A stretch of DNA of 64,000 bases. It comes from Sulfurimonas sp. RIFOXYD12_FULL_33_39 (lineage in GTDB: Bacteria > Campylobacterota > Campylobacteria > Campylobacterales > Sulfurimonadaceae). Position numbers and translations under genes: made by a program. Below the pieces are notes generated by a model. It saw nothing but the letters and a program-made list of their open reading frames with translations, ran no database searches and was not told the origin of the DNA. Shown here one piece after another: positions 16,284 through 26,416 of this stretch (positions are counted from its first letter, which is position 1; the number at the start of each line of letters is the position of its first letter). The stretch covers positions 248,001 to 312,000 of the forward strand of contig MICF01000007.1 of NCBI GenBank assembly GCA_001829785.1. The letters run 5' to 3'.

Positions 16284-18155
16284 ATGACAGCTAAAGACCT
16301 TAATAAAGCTATCGAAGCATTCTTTACAAATCAAAAACCTAAAGAGTGTTTAACATATGAGTCATTAATAGAACTTTTTGACAAACAGCCGACTTCCGCA
16401 CAAGCAACCAATATTTTTAAACTTATTCAAAAGAACAAAGCTTGTATATACACATCTTCTGAGCATGCAAAACTTCTAAATGATAAAGAAGCAGAAGCTA
16501 GAAAAAACGCTCAAAGAAAGATGATAGAAAACAATGAAACTGATAACTTTGACATATTAAAAGAGCATGAACTGCTAGAGTGGTCTCGCTCTGATTCTCC
16601 TGTTCGTATGTATCTTAGAGAAATGGGACAGATTCCTCTTTTAACAAAAGAAGAAGAGATTGAGATTAGTAAAAAAATTGAAAACGGAGAGAGCATAATT
16701 ATAGATGCGATATGTTCCGTTCCGTATCTAATTGATTTTATTTTAGACTACAAAGAGCCTCTTATAAACCGTGAAAGAAGAGTTAAAGAGCTGTTTAAAA
16801 GCTTTGAAGACGAAAAAGATGACAGTGACGATTCTGATATTAACGATGATGAGGATAATGACGATAATGAAGATATCGAGGTAGAAAAAACACTTACGGC
16901 TAAAGATAAAAGCAGAGTCGAAAAAGTTACCGTAAGCTTTAAAGACTTAGAAAAAGCAAAAAAAGAGTGGGTAAAACTAGCAGAAAAAATGCCTGAAAAT
17001 CTAGAAGGTGAACTAACTCTTGATATTGTTCAATATTTTTTAGCGGTTACTTATAAAAAAGGTGTTTTAAAAGAAAAATTATTAGATCTTGGACCGACTT
17101 CAAAACTAATAAATGAGCTTGTAAAAGCTATGGAAACTGCGCTTAAGAGTGATGAAGGTTACGATAAAGAGCTAAAGCGATTAGAGTATAAACTTCCGCT
17201 ATTTAATGCAACTCTAAAAGCAAACCATAAAATCTTGGTTGATAAAATCTGCGATTTAACAAAAGAAGATATCTCAAGTATGGTTCCTGAAGCTACCATG
17301 GTTAGTACATATATGGAGATAAAGAAACTTGTTCAAACAAAAGAGGCGTCAAAAAATAGCTTTGATATGGAACCTGAGAAGTTAGCAGATATTTTAGAGC
17401 AGATTAAACGCGGTAAAAATATTTCCGAGATATCTAAAACTAAAATGGCAAAATCAAATCTACGACTTGTCGTATCTATCGCAAAAAGATATACAAACCG
17501 TGGATTGCCGTTTCTTGATTTGATTCAAGAGGGCAATATCGGTCTTATGAAGGCAGTTGATAAATTTGAGTATCAAAAAGGATATAAGTTTTCAACTTAC
17601 GCTACATGGTGGATTCGTCAGGCAATATCGCGTGCTATTGCAGATCAAGCAAGAACGATTCGTATCCCGATTCACATGATTGAGACTATAAACCGCATAA
17701 ATAAAATTATGCGTAAACACCTACAGGAACACGGTAGAGAGCCTGATGTTGAGATTATTGCACAAGAGGTAGGATTATCTGTTGAAAAAGTTAAAAATGT
17801 AATAAAAATCACAAAAGAGCCGATAAGTCTTGAAGCTCCTATAGGCAGTGAGGATGATGGTCGTTTCGGCGATTTTATTGAAGATAAAACTTCTCTATCT
17901 CCATCTGATTCAATTTTAAAAGATGACTTGAGAGTTCAGATTGAGAACGTTTTAGAACAGTTAAATGAGAGAGAAAAAGCAGTTATAAAGCTTAGATTTG
18001 GAATCATGGATGATGAGAGCGATAGAACACTTGAGGAGATAGGCAAAGAGTTAAACGTTACTCGCGAAAGGGTACGTCAAATAGAGTCAAGTGCAATCAA
18101 GAAACTAAAACATCCTAAAGTAGGACGAAAACTTAAAAATTACATAGAAGAGTAG
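16284..18155 (+). CDS. rpoD: primary sigma factor RpoD (sigma-70)
   Basis: 623-residue housekeeping sigma factor. A sigma-1.1 region opens ([19 protein letters not shown]) and region 1.2 contains [19 protein letters not shown]. An acidic non-conserved insert follows ([20 protein letters not shown], about residues 180-200). Region 2 is [20 protein letters not shown] with [20 protein letters not shown], and region 4 is [20 protein letters not shown]. The ATG at 16284 is preferred over an in-frame GTG at 16272, since AAGG is about 12 nt upstream and homologues start [14 protein letters not shown]-like gene follows 8 nt downstream. Confidence 0.97.
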   Translation: MTAKDLNKAIEAFFTNQKPKECLTYESLIELFDKQPTSAQATNIFKLIQKNKACIYTSSEHAKLLNDKEAEARKNAQRKMIENNETDNFDILKEHELLEWSRSDSPVRMYLREMGQIPLLTKEEEIEISKKIENGESIIIDAICSVPYLIDFILDYKEPLINRERRVKELFKSFEDEKDDSDDSDINDDEDNDDNEDIEVEKTLTAKDKSRVEKVTVSFKDLEKAKKEWVKLAEKMPENLEGELTLDIVQYFLAVTYKKGVLKEKLLDLGPTSKLINELVKAMETALKSDEGYDKELKRLEYKLPLFNATLKANHKILVDKICDLTKEDISSMVPEATMVSTYMEIKKLVQTKEASKNSFDMEPEKLADILEQIKRGKNISEISKTKMAKSNLRLVVSIAKRYTNRGLPFLDLIQEGNIGLMKAVDKFEYQKGYKFSTYATWWIRQAISRAIADQARTIRIPIHMIETINRINKIMRKHLQEHGREPDVEIIAQEVGLSVEKVKNVIKITKEPISLEAPIGSEDDGRFGDFIEDKTSLSPSDSILKDDLRVQIENVLEQLNEREKAVIKLRFGIMDDESDRTLEEIGKELNVTRERVRQIESSAIKKLKHPKVGRKLKNYIEE

Positions 18156-18163
18156 CCAAAAAT

Positions 18164-18847
18164 ATGACCTTTGAGCAACAATGGATAGAGTATGATTACA
18201 ACCCGTTTGTGCTGTTTAATTCAAACGGAAAAATTATATCGTTAAACTCAGAAGCACAATTTTTGCTTGGTGCAATTACTGCCGAGGAACTGTTTAATTT
18301 TGCTACGACTTATGCAAATGTATCTTTTGGGTTTAAAACTACATTTGTAGAGTTGGATTTTGGGCGCTACAAATTTTTTGCTATTACCGTAGGATATGAG
18401 AATGATGAAGAGATAGGAATAAAACTATATCAAATACCATCTTTTAAGCTTAATAAACCAAAGCTTGAAGGAGAACTGACAAATATCTATACGCTTGTTG
18501 ATTTATGTATCTCTACTTATTCAATAAACTCGGATATTATATTTCTTAAAGATTTTGACCCTACTATTCCTGAAATCATTATAGATTCAAATAATTTTAT
18601 AAAAATATTAAACAAAATATACTCTTGCTATGAAAATAACGAAAAAATTTTAACAAAAATATTTTATAGAGTCGGTGAACATATAAAATTTGAAGATAAA
18701 AAATATAGCATTTTCTCTGTTGAAGTAAGTTCTAAAAACATCAATGAAGATAAGATTAATGAGTTAAAAGTATTAGCGGCAAATACAAGTTTTTACATGG
18801 ACTTTCAAAAAAAAGTAATTATAAATATACCTATGATTACCTCTTAA
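18164..18847 (+). CDS. PAS-like hypothetical protein
   Basis: 227 residues. The first ~60 residues (NPFVLFNSNGKIISLNSEAQ) look like a PAS domain opening, as in sensor kinases. The remainder (IIIDSNNFIKILNKIYSCYE) has the spacing of a histidine kinase dimerisation/ATPase region, but no H-box or G boxes can be seen, so it is not an active kinase. It is 8 nt behind rpoD and probably in the same transcript, which makes a signalling role in sigma-factor or growth control conceivable but unproven. No membrane segment. Confidence 0.55.
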   Translation: MTFEQQWIEYDYNPFVLFNSNGKIISLNSEAQFLLGAITAEELFNFATTYANVSFGFKTTFVELDFGRYKFFAITVGYENDEEIGIKLYQIPSFKLNKPKLEGELTNIYTLVDLCISTYSINSDIIFLKDFDPTIPEIIIDSNNFIKILNKIYSCYENNEKILTKIFYRVGEHIKFEDKKYSIFSVEVSSKNINEDKINELKVLAANTSFYMDFQKKVIINIPMITS

Positions 18848-18850
18848 ATC

Positions 18851-19360
18851 TTATTTAAACAAATCTTTAGAGACGCTATAGCCTATTATTATACCGACAA
18901 GCAGAGATGGAAGATATACGGAGATATCTAAAACTTCATTATTTTTAAGTGCTATAAAACCTAACACCAAAAAAAGATAAGGGAGCAGTCTAAAAAGTGA
19001 GAACCCTGCCCTAGATCCTTTTTTGATATCTTTTATATTTAATATTTTTATCTTTTGTTTTTCTTCTTTAACTATCGCTTTTAAATCGAGTTCATCTACA
19101 TGTACTTCATTTATTGGTGCCTCATCATACAGTTCATACGGGTCTTCTATTTCATCAAGAAAATCTCTCTTTTCATTGATATTTTCAATATCCGTTTGCG
19201 TATTTACCATTTTTTTATAAGCATAAGCAGAGCCGAGAATAATAAAAAAACTGCTCAAGTACGCAACTTGAAAATTTATAAAAAATGTATAAGATATTAT
19301 ACTGCTGGCTAAAATTAAAAACTCAGTAGCAACAAAAATTTTAATGGTTTTTTGCACCAT
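18851..19360 (-). CDS. hypothetical four-helix membrane protein
   Basis: About 169 residues from the ATG at 19360; further in-frame ATG codons upstream are possible starts. Two N-terminal transmembrane helices (IFVATEFLILASSIISYTFF and FQVAYLSSFFIILGSAYAYK) are followed by an acidic cytoplasmic stretch (EIEDPYELYDEAPINEVHVD), then two C-terminal helices (LLPYLFLVLGFIALK, VYLPSLLVGIIIGYSVS). The start lies inside the end of atpZ (20-nt overlap). Family not recognised; it may be an assembly or accessory protein linked to AtpZ. Confidence 0.6.
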   Translation of the reverse strand: MVQKTIKIFVATEFLILASSIISYTFFINFQVAYLSSFFIILGSAYAYKKMVNTQTDIENINEKRDFLDEIEDPYELYDEAPINEVHVDELDLKAIVKEEKQKIKILNIKDIKKGSRAGFSLFRLLPYLFLVLGFIALKNNEVLDISVYLPSLLVGIIIGYSVSKDLFK

Positions 19361-19664
19361 AATCCTCTTCATCATCTTCATCTTGAAGCTGTTTTTTTAT
19401 AGCATAACGAGGTTCTTGCGCTAGTTTTTCAAACTCTTTATACTGTCTAGAGTATGCTTTGTAAACATTTAATATCGCCGCTGCGATACCTATAAAAACA
19501 CCAATCCATAAAGTCCAAGTAATACCTGTAAAGTTTTTTAATAAAATTCCTATTCCGACACCCATAAGAACTGCTACTACAATAGATATTCCCAGTGATA
19601 GATGGTCGGCTGCTTCAATTATAGGTTTGATTCTAGGAGCTTTTTGTTCCTCTTGCTCAGACAT
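19341..19664 (-). CDS. atpZ: AtpZ/AtpI-family protein
   Basis: 107 residues starting [20 protein letters not shown], with two transmembrane helices ([20 protein letters not shown] and [20 protein letters not shown]). This is the pattern of AtpZ/AtpI, small proteins coded near F1Fo ATP synthase and implicated in Mg2+/Ca2+ supply or c-ring assembly. Here it is next to hemL and not to atp genes. The ATG at 19664 overlaps the end of hemL by 8 nt. An upstream in-frame extension would add 16 residues and is unlikely. Confidence 0.78.
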   Translation of the reverse strand: MSEQEEQKAPRIKPIIEAADHLSLGISIVVAVLMGVGIGILLKNFTGITWTLWIGVFIGIAAAILNVYKAYSRQYKEFEKLAQEPRYAIKKQLQDEDDEEDYGAKNH

Positions 19665-20949
19665 TAGATATTGCCTTAAAAACTTTTGCACTTGCTTTAA
19701 TCGTATCTTCAATCATCTCATCCGTAATTGCTGTTGAAATAAAACCAGTCTCATAAAGTGAACATGCAAAGTAAAATCCCTCTTTTAACATCATAGAGTG
19801 AAATGCGGCAAAAAGCTCGGCATCTGATTTACATGCATCGGCAAAGTTTTTAACGGGATTTTCATTAAAGAAGAAACCAAACATACTCCCTCTTGTATCA
19901 ATCTGCATTTTAATCCCGCAATTTTCAGCCTCTTTTTTCATGCCATCTACTAATCTTTTTGCTCTCTCATTTAAGACAGACATAACTTTTGAGTTATTTT
20001 TTAGTTTTGATATTGCCGCGAGTCCTGCCGCCATAGCAACCGGATTTCCACTTAGTGTGCCGGCTTGATATACAGGTCCCTCAGGCGAGAGTTTTGCCAT
20101 AATCTCTGCTCTTGCTCCAAAAGCGCCTACAGGCATTCCTCCGCCTATAACTTTTCCAAGAGTAACGATATCCGGTTTTACGCCTGTTATAGATTCTGCG
20201 CCATGCAGAGTTGCTCTAAAACCGCTCATTACTTCATCAAAAATAAGCAAGGTCCCGTTTTCATCACATAGCTTTCTTAGTTCATGTAAAAACTCTTTAT
20301 CTGCGGGAACAAGTCCCATATTTCCTGCAATAGGCTCTATAATTACACATGCAATATCTTTTGAGTCATTAAAACACTTCTTTACACTTTCTATATTGTT
20401 ATACTCTGCTAAAAGAGTATGTTTTGTAAAATCAGCAGGAACACCAGGTGAACTTGGATTCCCAAATGTAGCCGCACCGCTTCCCGCTTGAACTAAAAGT
20501 GAGTCACTATGCCCATGATAACAACCCGTAAATTTTACAATATCATCACGTCCGGTAAAGCCACGAGCCAAACGAATAGCGCTCATAACAGCTTCTGTTC
20601 CGCTGCTTACAAATCTAATCTTGTCAATTGAGTCAAACATTGAAATAACAAGAGTAGCTAAATCACTCTCCGCTTGTGTCGGAGCACCAAAACTCAAACC
20701 ATGTTTTACAGCTTCTATTACGGCATTTTCTATCGATTCATCTCTATGTCCAAAAATAAGCGGACCCCAACTTTGTACATAGTCCACATATCTATTTCCG
20801 TCAATATCAATTAAATATGCACCATTGCCTTCTGCTATAAATAGAGGCGTTCCGCCTACACTACTAAATGCTCTTACCGGAGAATTTACTCCGCCGGGAA
20901 TTAGTTTTTGCGCTTGTTTGAAAGCCTTTAGTGAATTATCTATACTCAT
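19657..20949 (-). CDS. hemL: glutamate-1-semialdehyde 2,1-aminomutase
   Basis: 430-residue PLP enzyme of C5-pathway haem synthesis; it moves the amino group of glutamate-1-semialdehyde to give 5-aminolevulinate. Class III aminotransferase features are [53 protein letters not shown] and the PLP lysine in [19 protein letters not shown]-terminal ALA-pathway residues are complete. First gene of the hemL-atpZ-membrane protein operon on the minus strand. Divergent from a TonB-like gene across a 95-nt region rich in inverted repeats. Confidence 0.97.
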   Translation of the reverse strand: MSIDNSLKAFKQAQKLIPGGVNSPVRAFSSVGGTPLFIAEGNGAYLIDIDGNRYVDYVQSWGPLIFGHRDESIENAVIEAVKHGLSFGAPTQAESDLATLVISMFDSIDKIRFVSSGTEAVMSAIRLARGFTGRDDIVKFTGCYHGHSDSLLVQAGSGAATFGNPSSPGVPADFTKHTLLAEYNNIESVKKCFNDSKDIACVIIEPIAGNMGLVPADKEFLHELRKLCDENGTLLIFDEVMSGFRATLHGAESITGVKPDIVTLGKVIGGGMPVGAFGARAEIMAKLSPEGPVYQAGTLSGNPVAMAAGLAAISKLKNNSKVMSVLNERAKRLVDGMKKEAENCGIKMQIDTRGSMFGFFFNENPVKNFADACKSDAELFAAFHSMMLKEGFYFACSLYETGFISTAITDEMIEDTIKASAKVFKAISNV

Positions 20950-20983
20950 TGAATGACCTTATAATTTTTATTGGTATTATACC

Positions 20984-21011
20984 TAATAACTATTAATCTA
21001 TATTAGTTATA
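20984..21011. promoter_or_regulatory. AT-rich inverted repeat between hemL and the TonB-like gene
   Basis: An inverted repeat (ATAACT ... AGTTAT, with further partial matches) occupies the divergent intergenic region. A site of this kind upstream of a TonB-like gene could be a Fur operator, but it does not match the usual GATAAT repeats well. Confidence 0.25.
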
Positions 21012-21044
21012 ATTGCCCGAAAATTTTTACGTAAACGGAACAGA

Positions 21045-21932
21045 TTGAATCGCTCATTTTTTGCCCTATTTTTAGCACTTTTAATACATTTATTGTTTCT
21101 GCTTCTGTTTTTACTTCTTGGAACTATTACAAGAGATACTAAAGAGCCTCAAAAACCAAAAGAAAACAGAATCAAAGTCTCGCTTAAAGAGATGCCAAAG
21201 AAAATTGACTCAGACGACGTGGATAAAAAAATCATTGAAAAACCTGAGGAGATAGCTCCTCCTATGCCAAAAGGAAATCAGCTAAAGCGAATAGTGGAAT
21301 CTATACAAAAACCGCCCATTAAGTATGAGCCAAAGAAAATTGAACAACAACATGTCAAAAAACCGCCGATAAACCTTGAAAAAAGTGAAGAACCTATAAA
21401 AAAGATGGAACCTACTATTCCAAAAATAGAACCGCTTCCTCCCATAAAACCATATATTGAACTAAAGCCGAAAGAGGATAAAAGCAAGTACAACTCACTA
21501 GAGTGGCTCTCTGAAGATAAATCTTCACAAGAAGTTAAAACGCAAAAGAGCAAATCGACAAGCAAGAGCAATATTAACAATTCAAATCTGCAAGAGCTTT
21601 ACGGAGACGAGTTTGGAAAACTAACCCCAGGTCAGCAAAAATACCTAATCGACAATCAAGAGATTATGAGAAGAATAACACAAGAGGTTTTAAACAGGGT
21701 TGCACAAGTAAACCTTACTGCGGATATTAATGTAAACAAAACAAACGTTGTAGAGTTTTATCTTCATCCAAACGGAGATATGACTGATTTTAAATTTTTA
21801 AAAAACAGCGGATATTACATACTTGACCAAACAACCAAAGAGACTATTGAATTTGCATACAGCAGATACCCTAGACCGAATGAAAAAATATTGGTAAGGT
21901 ATAACGTTTTTTATAATTTAGCAAGATATTAG
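21045..21932 (+). CDS. TonB-like energy-transducing protein
   Basis: 295 residues beginning at a TTG (MNRSFFALFLALLIHLLFLL), an N-terminal membrane anchor with the Ser-His pattern of TonB helices (H at residue 15). A Pro/Lys/Glu-rich spanning region follows (PEEIAPPMPKGNQLKR, IPKIEPLPPIKPYIELKPK). The C-terminal ~90 residues (ADINVNKTNVVEFYLHPNGD ... YYILDQTTKETIEFAYSRYP) fit a TonB C-terminal domain, though shorter than usual. TonB couples the proton motive force of ExbBD to outer-membrane receptors; ExbB and ExbD are not nearby. TolA is the alternative. Confidence 0.75.
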   Translation: MNRSFFALFLALLIHLLFLLLFLLLGTITRDTKEPQKPKENRIKVSLKEMPKKIDSDDVDKKIIEKPEEIAPPMPKGNQLKRIVESIQKPPIKYEPKKIEQQHVKKPPINLEKSEEPIKKMEPTIPKIEPLPPIKPYIELKPKEDKSKYNSLEWLSEDKSSQEVKTQKSKSTSKSNINNSNLQELYGDEFGKLTPGQQKYLIDNQEIMRRITQEVLNRVAQVNLTADINVNKTNVVEFYLHPNGDMTDFKFLKNSGYYILDQTTKETIEFAYSRYPRPNEKILVRYNVFYNLARY

Positions 21933-21944
21933 AGTAAATTCATA

Positions 21945-22877
21945 CTACATGTACCTATTTAGAAGTGCCATAGCCCCTTTATAGATAGGTTCATCTATAA
22001 ATCCGTATTCATCATCTTTAAAACCGGTAATACCCTGTTCTTTATGTTTTTCAAAGAGTTTTATTATATTTTTTGCCCTGATAATTTGCTTTTCTTCATC
22101 TATAAAAATTCCATTTGCAAGTTCTACTTGAGCAGGAGAGATGCACCCTTTTGCATCAAATCCCATCTCCTTTTCCAAAGATATCCATTTTTCAAACTCT
22201 TGCAGATTTTTAAACTCTTGATATACGAAAGAGACTGGTTTGATACCGATTGTTTTACATGTAACTAAAAAATGAGAGAGCATGTAAAGCATTGTCGAAT
22301 TTTCTCTGCTAATCAAGTTTTGAGGGAGCTTCATATCTGCAAAAAGGTCTAAAATACCGAGATAAAAAACAGTGACTTTTTTATCTGTTCTAAGCTCTGA
22401 TAAGTTTTGCCAAGCCTCTTTTGTCTCAATTGAGAGATGAAGTTCTATCCCTTCGTTTAAAAGTTCACAAACTGATTCTACCTCTTTTTTATTTTTTATT
22501 TTTGGAACTCGCACGGCATCTGGCATAAATTTATTAAGATAAGCTATCTCTTCATATCCGCCTTCATCAAGTGCATTTACTCTAACAACCAGTTTCTTTT
22601 CGCATTTTTTGTGATGAGATAAAAATATAGCACATAAAAGAAGTGCAAATGGCTTATCTTCTTTGCTAACACCATCTTCAAGATTTAAAATAATACAATG
22701 TGCTTCAAGAGACTCTATTTTTGTCAAATGGTGCAGATTATTACATGAGAGCATTAAGACAGAACGAAAGTTAGACTTTTTGTTTAAATTTCTGTGCGAT
22801 GGAGATGCAAATTCATTAAGTGCGGCTAAATCTCTATTTTCATAAGCATCTTTAATTTCGGATAAATTATTTATCAT
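21945..22877 (-). CDS. HpcH/HpaI aldolase / citrate lyase beta-like protein
   Basis: 310-residue TIM-barrel protein of the CitE family. Recognisable parts are RSVLMLSCNNLHHLTKIESL, IILNLEDGVSKEDKPFALLL with the metal-binding acidic LEDGV, LVVRVNALDEGGYEEIAYLN, and GIELHLSIETKEAWQNLSEL where family members have the second metal-binding Glu. The C-terminus includes MGFDAKGCISPAQVELANGIF. Real citrate lyase needs alpha and gamma subunits, which are absent; CitE-like proteins often cleave CoA thioesters such as malyl-CoA. It overlaps the upstream cytochrome gene by 11 nt. Substrate not determined. Confidence 0.75.
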   Translation of the reverse strand: MINNLSEIKDAYENRDLAALNEFASPSHRNLNKKSNFRSVLMLSCNNLHHLTKIESLEAHCIILNLEDGVSKEDKPFALLLCAIFLSHHKKCEKKLVVRVNALDEGGYEEIAYLNKFMPDAVRVPKIKNKKEVESVCELLNEGIELHLSIETKEAWQNLSELRTDKKVTVFYLGILDLFADMKLPQNLISRENSTMLYMLSHFLVTCKTIGIKPVSFVYQEFKNLQEFEKWISLEKEMGFDAKGCISPAQVELANGIFIDEEKQIIRAKNIIKLFEKHKEQGITGFKDDEYGFIDEPIYKGAMALLNRYM

Positions 22878-23217
22878 CCTCGGAACCCTCTTTCTTTTTC
22901 TCTTGCAGATAAAAGTAGAGTGCTTGAATCTCTTTTCTTGTTAAAAAATACCTCGGCATACCGTTTCTTCTAACATTAAGTGCCGTGTAAAATCTATCAA
23001 AATCAATACTGTTTATACTAGGGGCAACAAAACTTTTGTTTTCATTTTTATGTATATAATTGGCAACTATTTTACCCTCTCCGTAATCTCCATGACACTT
23101 TTGACAACCTATCCCTCTAGGGTTTTTGTAAAGCGATGAAGCATACTCCATAGGAGTAATAAAAGTAGTGTCTCCAAATAGAAAAAACGGCATAAAAAAT
23201 AACAACATAACTCTCAT
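22867..23217 (-). CDS. monohaem c-type cytochrome
   Basis: 116 residues with an N-terminal signal (MRVMLLFFMPFFLFG) and one haem-binding CQKCH at residues ~39-43 in the context RGIGCQKCHGDYGEG. The axial Met is probably in RNGMPRYFLTRKEIQALYFY, the usual class I cytochrome C-terminus. It is exported to the periplasm and would carry electrons between respiratory complexes. Overlap with the CitE-like gene suggests co-expression. Start ATG at 23217 stands upstream of the divergent folD. Confidence 0.85.
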   Translation of the reverse strand: MRVMLLFFMPFFLFGDTTFITPMEYASSLYKNPRGIGCQKCHGDYGEGKIVANYIHKNENKSFVAPSINSIDFDRFYTALNVRRNGMPRYFLTRKEIQALYFYLQEKKKEGSEDDK

Positions 23218-23276
23218 TAAACGACCTTTTAATATATAACGCTATAATAACAAAAAAATAATAGTATGAGGTTTAA

Positions 23277-24131
23277 ATGCAACTTCTTGACGGTAAAGCA
23301 CTCTCGGCAAAAATAGAAACAAATGTAGCTAACGAAGTAAAAATTTTAAAAGGCAAAACAGGTTCAGTTCCAGGGTTAGCAGTAATCTTAGTAGGACAAG
23401 ATCCGGCAAGTGCGGCTTATGTAAATATGAAGAAAAAAGCGTGTGATAGAGTAGGATTTTACTCTGTAACGCATGAAATGCCGCAAGATATCTCTCAAGA
23501 AGCAATTGAAAATACGATTAAAATGATGAATAATAACCCAAATATCGACGGTATATTGATTCAACTGCCTCTTCCACCGCAGATAGATACTACAAAAATA
23601 CTTGAGCTTGTAGATCCCGGCAAAGATGTTGACGGTTTTCATCCATACAATGTAGGAAGATTAACGACCGGACTTGATGGTTTTGTTCCATGTACTCCGC
23701 TTGGCGTAATGGAGCTTTTAAATGAGTACAACATAGACGTCAAAGGCAAAAACTGTGTAGTCATAGGTGCTTCAAATATTGTCGGAAAACCGATGGCTGC
23801 TCTGCTTTTAAACGCTAATGCAACTGTTGAAATATGCCATATTTTTACGGATGATTTGAAAAAGCACACTCTTAATGCGGATATTCTTTTAGTAGGTGTA
23901 GGCGTTATAAACCTTATAAAAGAGGACATGGTTAAGGATGGTGTTATAATTATCGATATCGGTATTAACCGCGCCAATAACGGCAGACTAGTAGGAGATG
24001 TTGATTTTGAAAATGTAGCTAAAAAATGCTCATACATAACCCCTGTTCCCGGCGGTGTAGGACCTATGACTATTGCTATGCTTCTAAGCAACACTCTAAA
24101 GGCTACAAAATCTCATACAGGCGAAAAGTAA
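23277..24131 (+). CDS. folD: methylenetetrahydrofolate dehydrogenase / cyclohydrolase
   Basis: 284-residue bifunctional one-carbon enzyme interconverting 5,10-methylene-THF and 10-formyl-THF with NADP. Typical stretches are AVILVGQDPASAAYVNMKKK with the catalytic Lys, DGILIQLPLPPQIDTTKILE, KDVDGFHPYNVGRL, PCTPLGVMELLNEYNIDV, VIGASNIVGKPMAALLLNAN (NADP binding) and YITPVPGGVGPMTIAMLL. Complete and of normal length. It starts a long plus-strand run; lepB follows after 3 nt. Confidence 0.97.
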   Translation: MQLLDGKALSAKIETNVANEVKILKGKTGSVPGLAVILVGQDPASAAYVNMKKKACDRVGFYSVTHEMPQDISQEAIENTIKMMNNNPNIDGILIQLPLPPQIDTTKILELVDPGKDVDGFHPYNVGRLTTGLDGFVPCTPLGVMELLNEYNIDVKGKNCVVIGASNIVGKPMAALLLNANATVEICHIFTDDLKKHTLNADILLVGVGVINLIKEDMVKDGVIIIDIGINRANNGRLVGDVDFENVAKKCSYITPVPGGVGPMTIAMLLSNTLKATKSHTGEK

Positions 24132-24134
24132 TAT

Positions 24135-24944
24135 ATGAAAGAGCTTTTACATAAAACTTACAAATTTTCAAACTCATGGACAGGAACTATCTTAATAGTT
24201 CTTTTTGTTATATTTTTTATAGCCCAAGCTTTTAGAATCCCAAGTGGTTCCATGAAAGACTCTCTGCTTATCGGAGATCACCTATTTGCCAAAAAGTTTG
24301 CATACGGTGTTCCTATGCCGCATCTGCCATTTTTAGAAACTTCCATTATGCCATGGAGCGACAAACTTCGCTTAATGGACGGAGATAAACCGCAAAGAGG
24401 TGATATAGTAATTTTTAGATATCCAGGAAATACAAAACAACACTTTGTAAAACGATGTGTGGCACTTCCGGATGATGAACTTTTCATATCAAACAAAGAT
24501 CTTTACCTTCATCATAATGAAGGCGACGAGTGGATAAAAAACAATTTTAAAGAGAGTGATATCGTAGTTTTTGCAGGAAAACTTTGGGTTAAAAATCCAT
24601 ATATGAAAGAGCATCCGGGAATTCATCATGACGATAAAATCATAGATAACGGAAGATATCCTATGCCTATTTTTAATTTTGCTCCGATTAAAGTTGACAA
24701 AGACAACTATTTTATGATGGGTGACAATCGCGACCACTCAAATGACAGCCGTTTTTGGGGTGCTGTTCCTTACGACAACATTGAAGGTACACCATGGTTT
24801 GTCTATTTTAGCATAGACGACAACTGGGAGATAAGATGGGATCGTATAGGTAAAACTCCGACGGACCTAGAGTCTGCCGCTCATCTTGACAAAGCCGTAG
24901 CTGAGAGAGTAAAACAAGATAAAGATGACCATGGAATCTATTGA
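24135..24944 (+). CDS. lepB: signal peptidase I
   Basis: 269-residue leader peptidase that removes signal peptides from secreted proteins. A single N-terminal membrane helix (WTGTILIVLFVIFFIAQAF) precedes the S26 catalytic motifs: box B FRIPSGSMKDSLLIGDHLF with Ser near residue 38, and box D VKRCVALPDDELFISNKDLY with the general-base Lys near residue 97. Box E is YFMMGDNRDHSNDSRFWGAV. It is inserted in the inner membrane with its active site outside. The C-terminal tail is longer and polar. It is 3 nt behind folD and overlaps the M50 gene by 20 nt. Confidence 0.95.
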   Translation: MKELLHKTYKFSNSWTGTILIVLFVIFFIAQAFRIPSGSMKDSLLIGDHLFAKKFAYGVPMPHLPFLETSIMPWSDKLRLMDGDKPQRGDIVIFRYPGNTKQHFVKRCVALPDDELFISNKDLYLHHNEGDEWIKNNFKESDIVVFAGKLWVKNPYMKEHPGIHHDDKIIDNGRYPMPIFNFAPIKVDKDNYFMMGDNRDHSNDSRFWGAVPYDNIEGTPWFVYFSIDDNWEIRWDRIGKTPTDLESAAHLDKAVAERVKQDKDDHGIY

Positions 24945-25608
24945 TATATTTAAAATCTTAGCAGCCGTACTTGCCTTAGCCGTAGCTATAATCGGGCATG
25001 AGATAATGCATGGATGGGTAGCTTACATGTACGGCGACACAACTGCTAAAAACGCGGGAAGGCTATCTATAAATCCTATTTCACATGTAGATTTAGTAGG
25101 CACTATAATCGTTCCTGCAACAATGTATTTTTTACCTATGCTATTGGGGGGTGAGAGCGGATTTTTATTCGGATGGGCAAAACCTGTACCTATCAATATG
25201 TCAACGGTAGTAAGAAATGCAGGATATAACGGTGCTATGCAAGTTGATTTGGCCGGAATAGTTTACAACTTTACATTAGCTGTATTCGCTTCTATTGCAA
25301 TAGTTTACATGCATCAGCCAAATACAGAAGATAGTTTAGTTTACATTTTTACATATCTTTTTGTATTTCAGCTACTGATTATAAATGTAGTACTCGGTGT
25401 TTTCAATCTTCTGCCTATACCGCAATTTGACGGTGCCCATTTTATAATGCACCTATCGCTAAAGTATAAAATAGATTCTATTGCAGAATTCTTTTATAAA
25501 AATGAAAGATATGGAATAATTATAGTTTTAATAGTTTTGATGACACCGTTAAAAAATTATCTGTTGCTACTACCTGTTCAGACAATTTTAAATCTACTAC
25601 TATCATAA
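24925..25608 (+). CDS. site-2 protease (M50) family membrane protease
   Basis: 227-residue polytopic membrane metalloprotease. The zinc motif HEIMHGWVAYMYGD (HExxH near residues 25-29) sits in the first helix and the third ligand is in LLPIPQFDGAHFIMHLSLKY. There is no PDZ domain, so it resembles the short archaeal/FTsH-independent S2P group, YwhC-like. Intramembrane proteolysis releases regulators from membranes in this family; the substrate is unknown. Overlaps the end of lepB and precedes rpiB by 12 nt. Confidence 0.88.
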   Translation: MTMESIDIFKILAAVLALAVAIIGHEIMHGWVAYMYGDTTAKNAGRLSINPISHVDLVGTIIVPATMYFLPMLLGGESGFLFGWAKPVPINMSTVVRNAGYNGAMQVDLAGIVYNFTLAVFASIAIVYMHQPNTEDSLVYIFTYLFVFQLLIINVVLGVFNLLPIPQFDGAHFIMHLSLKYKIDSIAEFFYKNERYGIIIVLIVLMTPLKNYLLLLPVQTILNLLLS

Positions 25609-25620
25609 AGGAAAAAAAGA

Positions 25621-26058
25621 ATGAAATTTTATGTTGCTACTGATCATGCAGGAATAGATCTTAAAGATTACACAGTTGAATTACTAAAAGACAAGGGTCA
25701 TGAGGTGGTTGATTTAGGGCCTTTTTCAAAAGATAGAGTAGATTATCCTGACTACGCTCTAAAAGTTTCAGAGTCTGTTTTGGCAGATAAAAACTCACAA
25801 GGCATTCTTATATGCGGTTCAGGAATAGGAATGAGCATTGTAGCGAACAGACACAGAGGAATTCGTGCGGCACTTTGCCATGATGCTTATACGGCAACTG
25901 TTGCCAGAGGACACAACGATGCAAATGTATTATGCTTTGGAGATAGAATTATAGGCAAAGGCGTGTGTGAGTCAATAATTGATGCTTGGTGTGTCAGCAA
26001 TTTTGATGGTGGTCGTCATGCACAAAGAGTAGCAAAAATTGAGGCAATAAACGCTTAA
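25621..26058 (+). CDS. rpiB: ribose-5-phosphate isomerase B
   Basis: 145-residue enzyme interconverting ribose-5-phosphate and ribulose-5-phosphate. Features are KFYVATDHAGIDLKDYTVEL, GHEVVDLGPFSKDRVDYPDY, and the phosphate-binding CGSGIGMSIVANRHRGIRAA with the catalytic Cys near residue 65. HNDANVLCFGDRIIGKGV is the C-terminal signature. Size fits the RpiB/LacAB family. It is preceded by AAAGGAAAAAAAG. Confidence 0.97.
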   Translation: MKFYVATDHAGIDLKDYTVELLKDKGHEVVDLGPFSKDRVDYPDYALKVSESVLADKNSQGILICGSGIGMSIVANRHRGIRAALCHDAYTATVARGHNDANVLCFGDRIIGKGVCESIIDAWCVSNFDGGRHAQRVAKIEAINA

Positions 26059-26073
26059 AATAAAGGAGAGCTT

Positions 26074-26406
26074 ATGTTTTGGGAATGGTCACTTTTAACA
26101 TTACTATCTATTTTATCTATCTTCTTATTTGTTAAAATGTTTTATTTTAAAAGCATTACCAACAAAGAACAAAGAAGTAATGACTTAATGAAGCTAACAC
26201 TTCAAGAAGCAGAGATACTTATTAGAAAATATCAAATCCAACTACAAAGAGCCTTGGGAAATGTTGACATATTAAGCGATGAACTAAATAAACTTAGAAA
26301 TGAACTTAAAGTACTAAAACAGAGAAATACTAAACATAGACAAGAGACAGATCGTCTTAATAATAAAATCAAAGCACTAGAGGGTCGTATCGACGCTCTA
26401 TTATAA
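26074..26406 (+). CDS. membrane-anchored coiled-coil protein
   Basis: 110 residues. An N-terminal helix ([20 protein letters not shown]) anchors the protein in the membrane. The rest is a coiled coil ([57 protein letters not shown]) on the cytoplasmic side. The layout recalls FtsB/FtsL or ZapB-like scaffolds, but there is no diagnostic motif. It lies between rpiB and apt in an apparent operon with AAAGGAGAG before its ATG. Confidence 0.65.
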   Translation: MFWEWSLLTLLSILSIFLFVKMFYFKSITNKEQRSNDLMKLTLQEAEILIRKYQIQLQRALGNVDILSDELNKLRNELKVLKQRNTKHRQETDRLNNKIKALEGRIDALL

Positions 26407-26416
26407 GGAATATAAT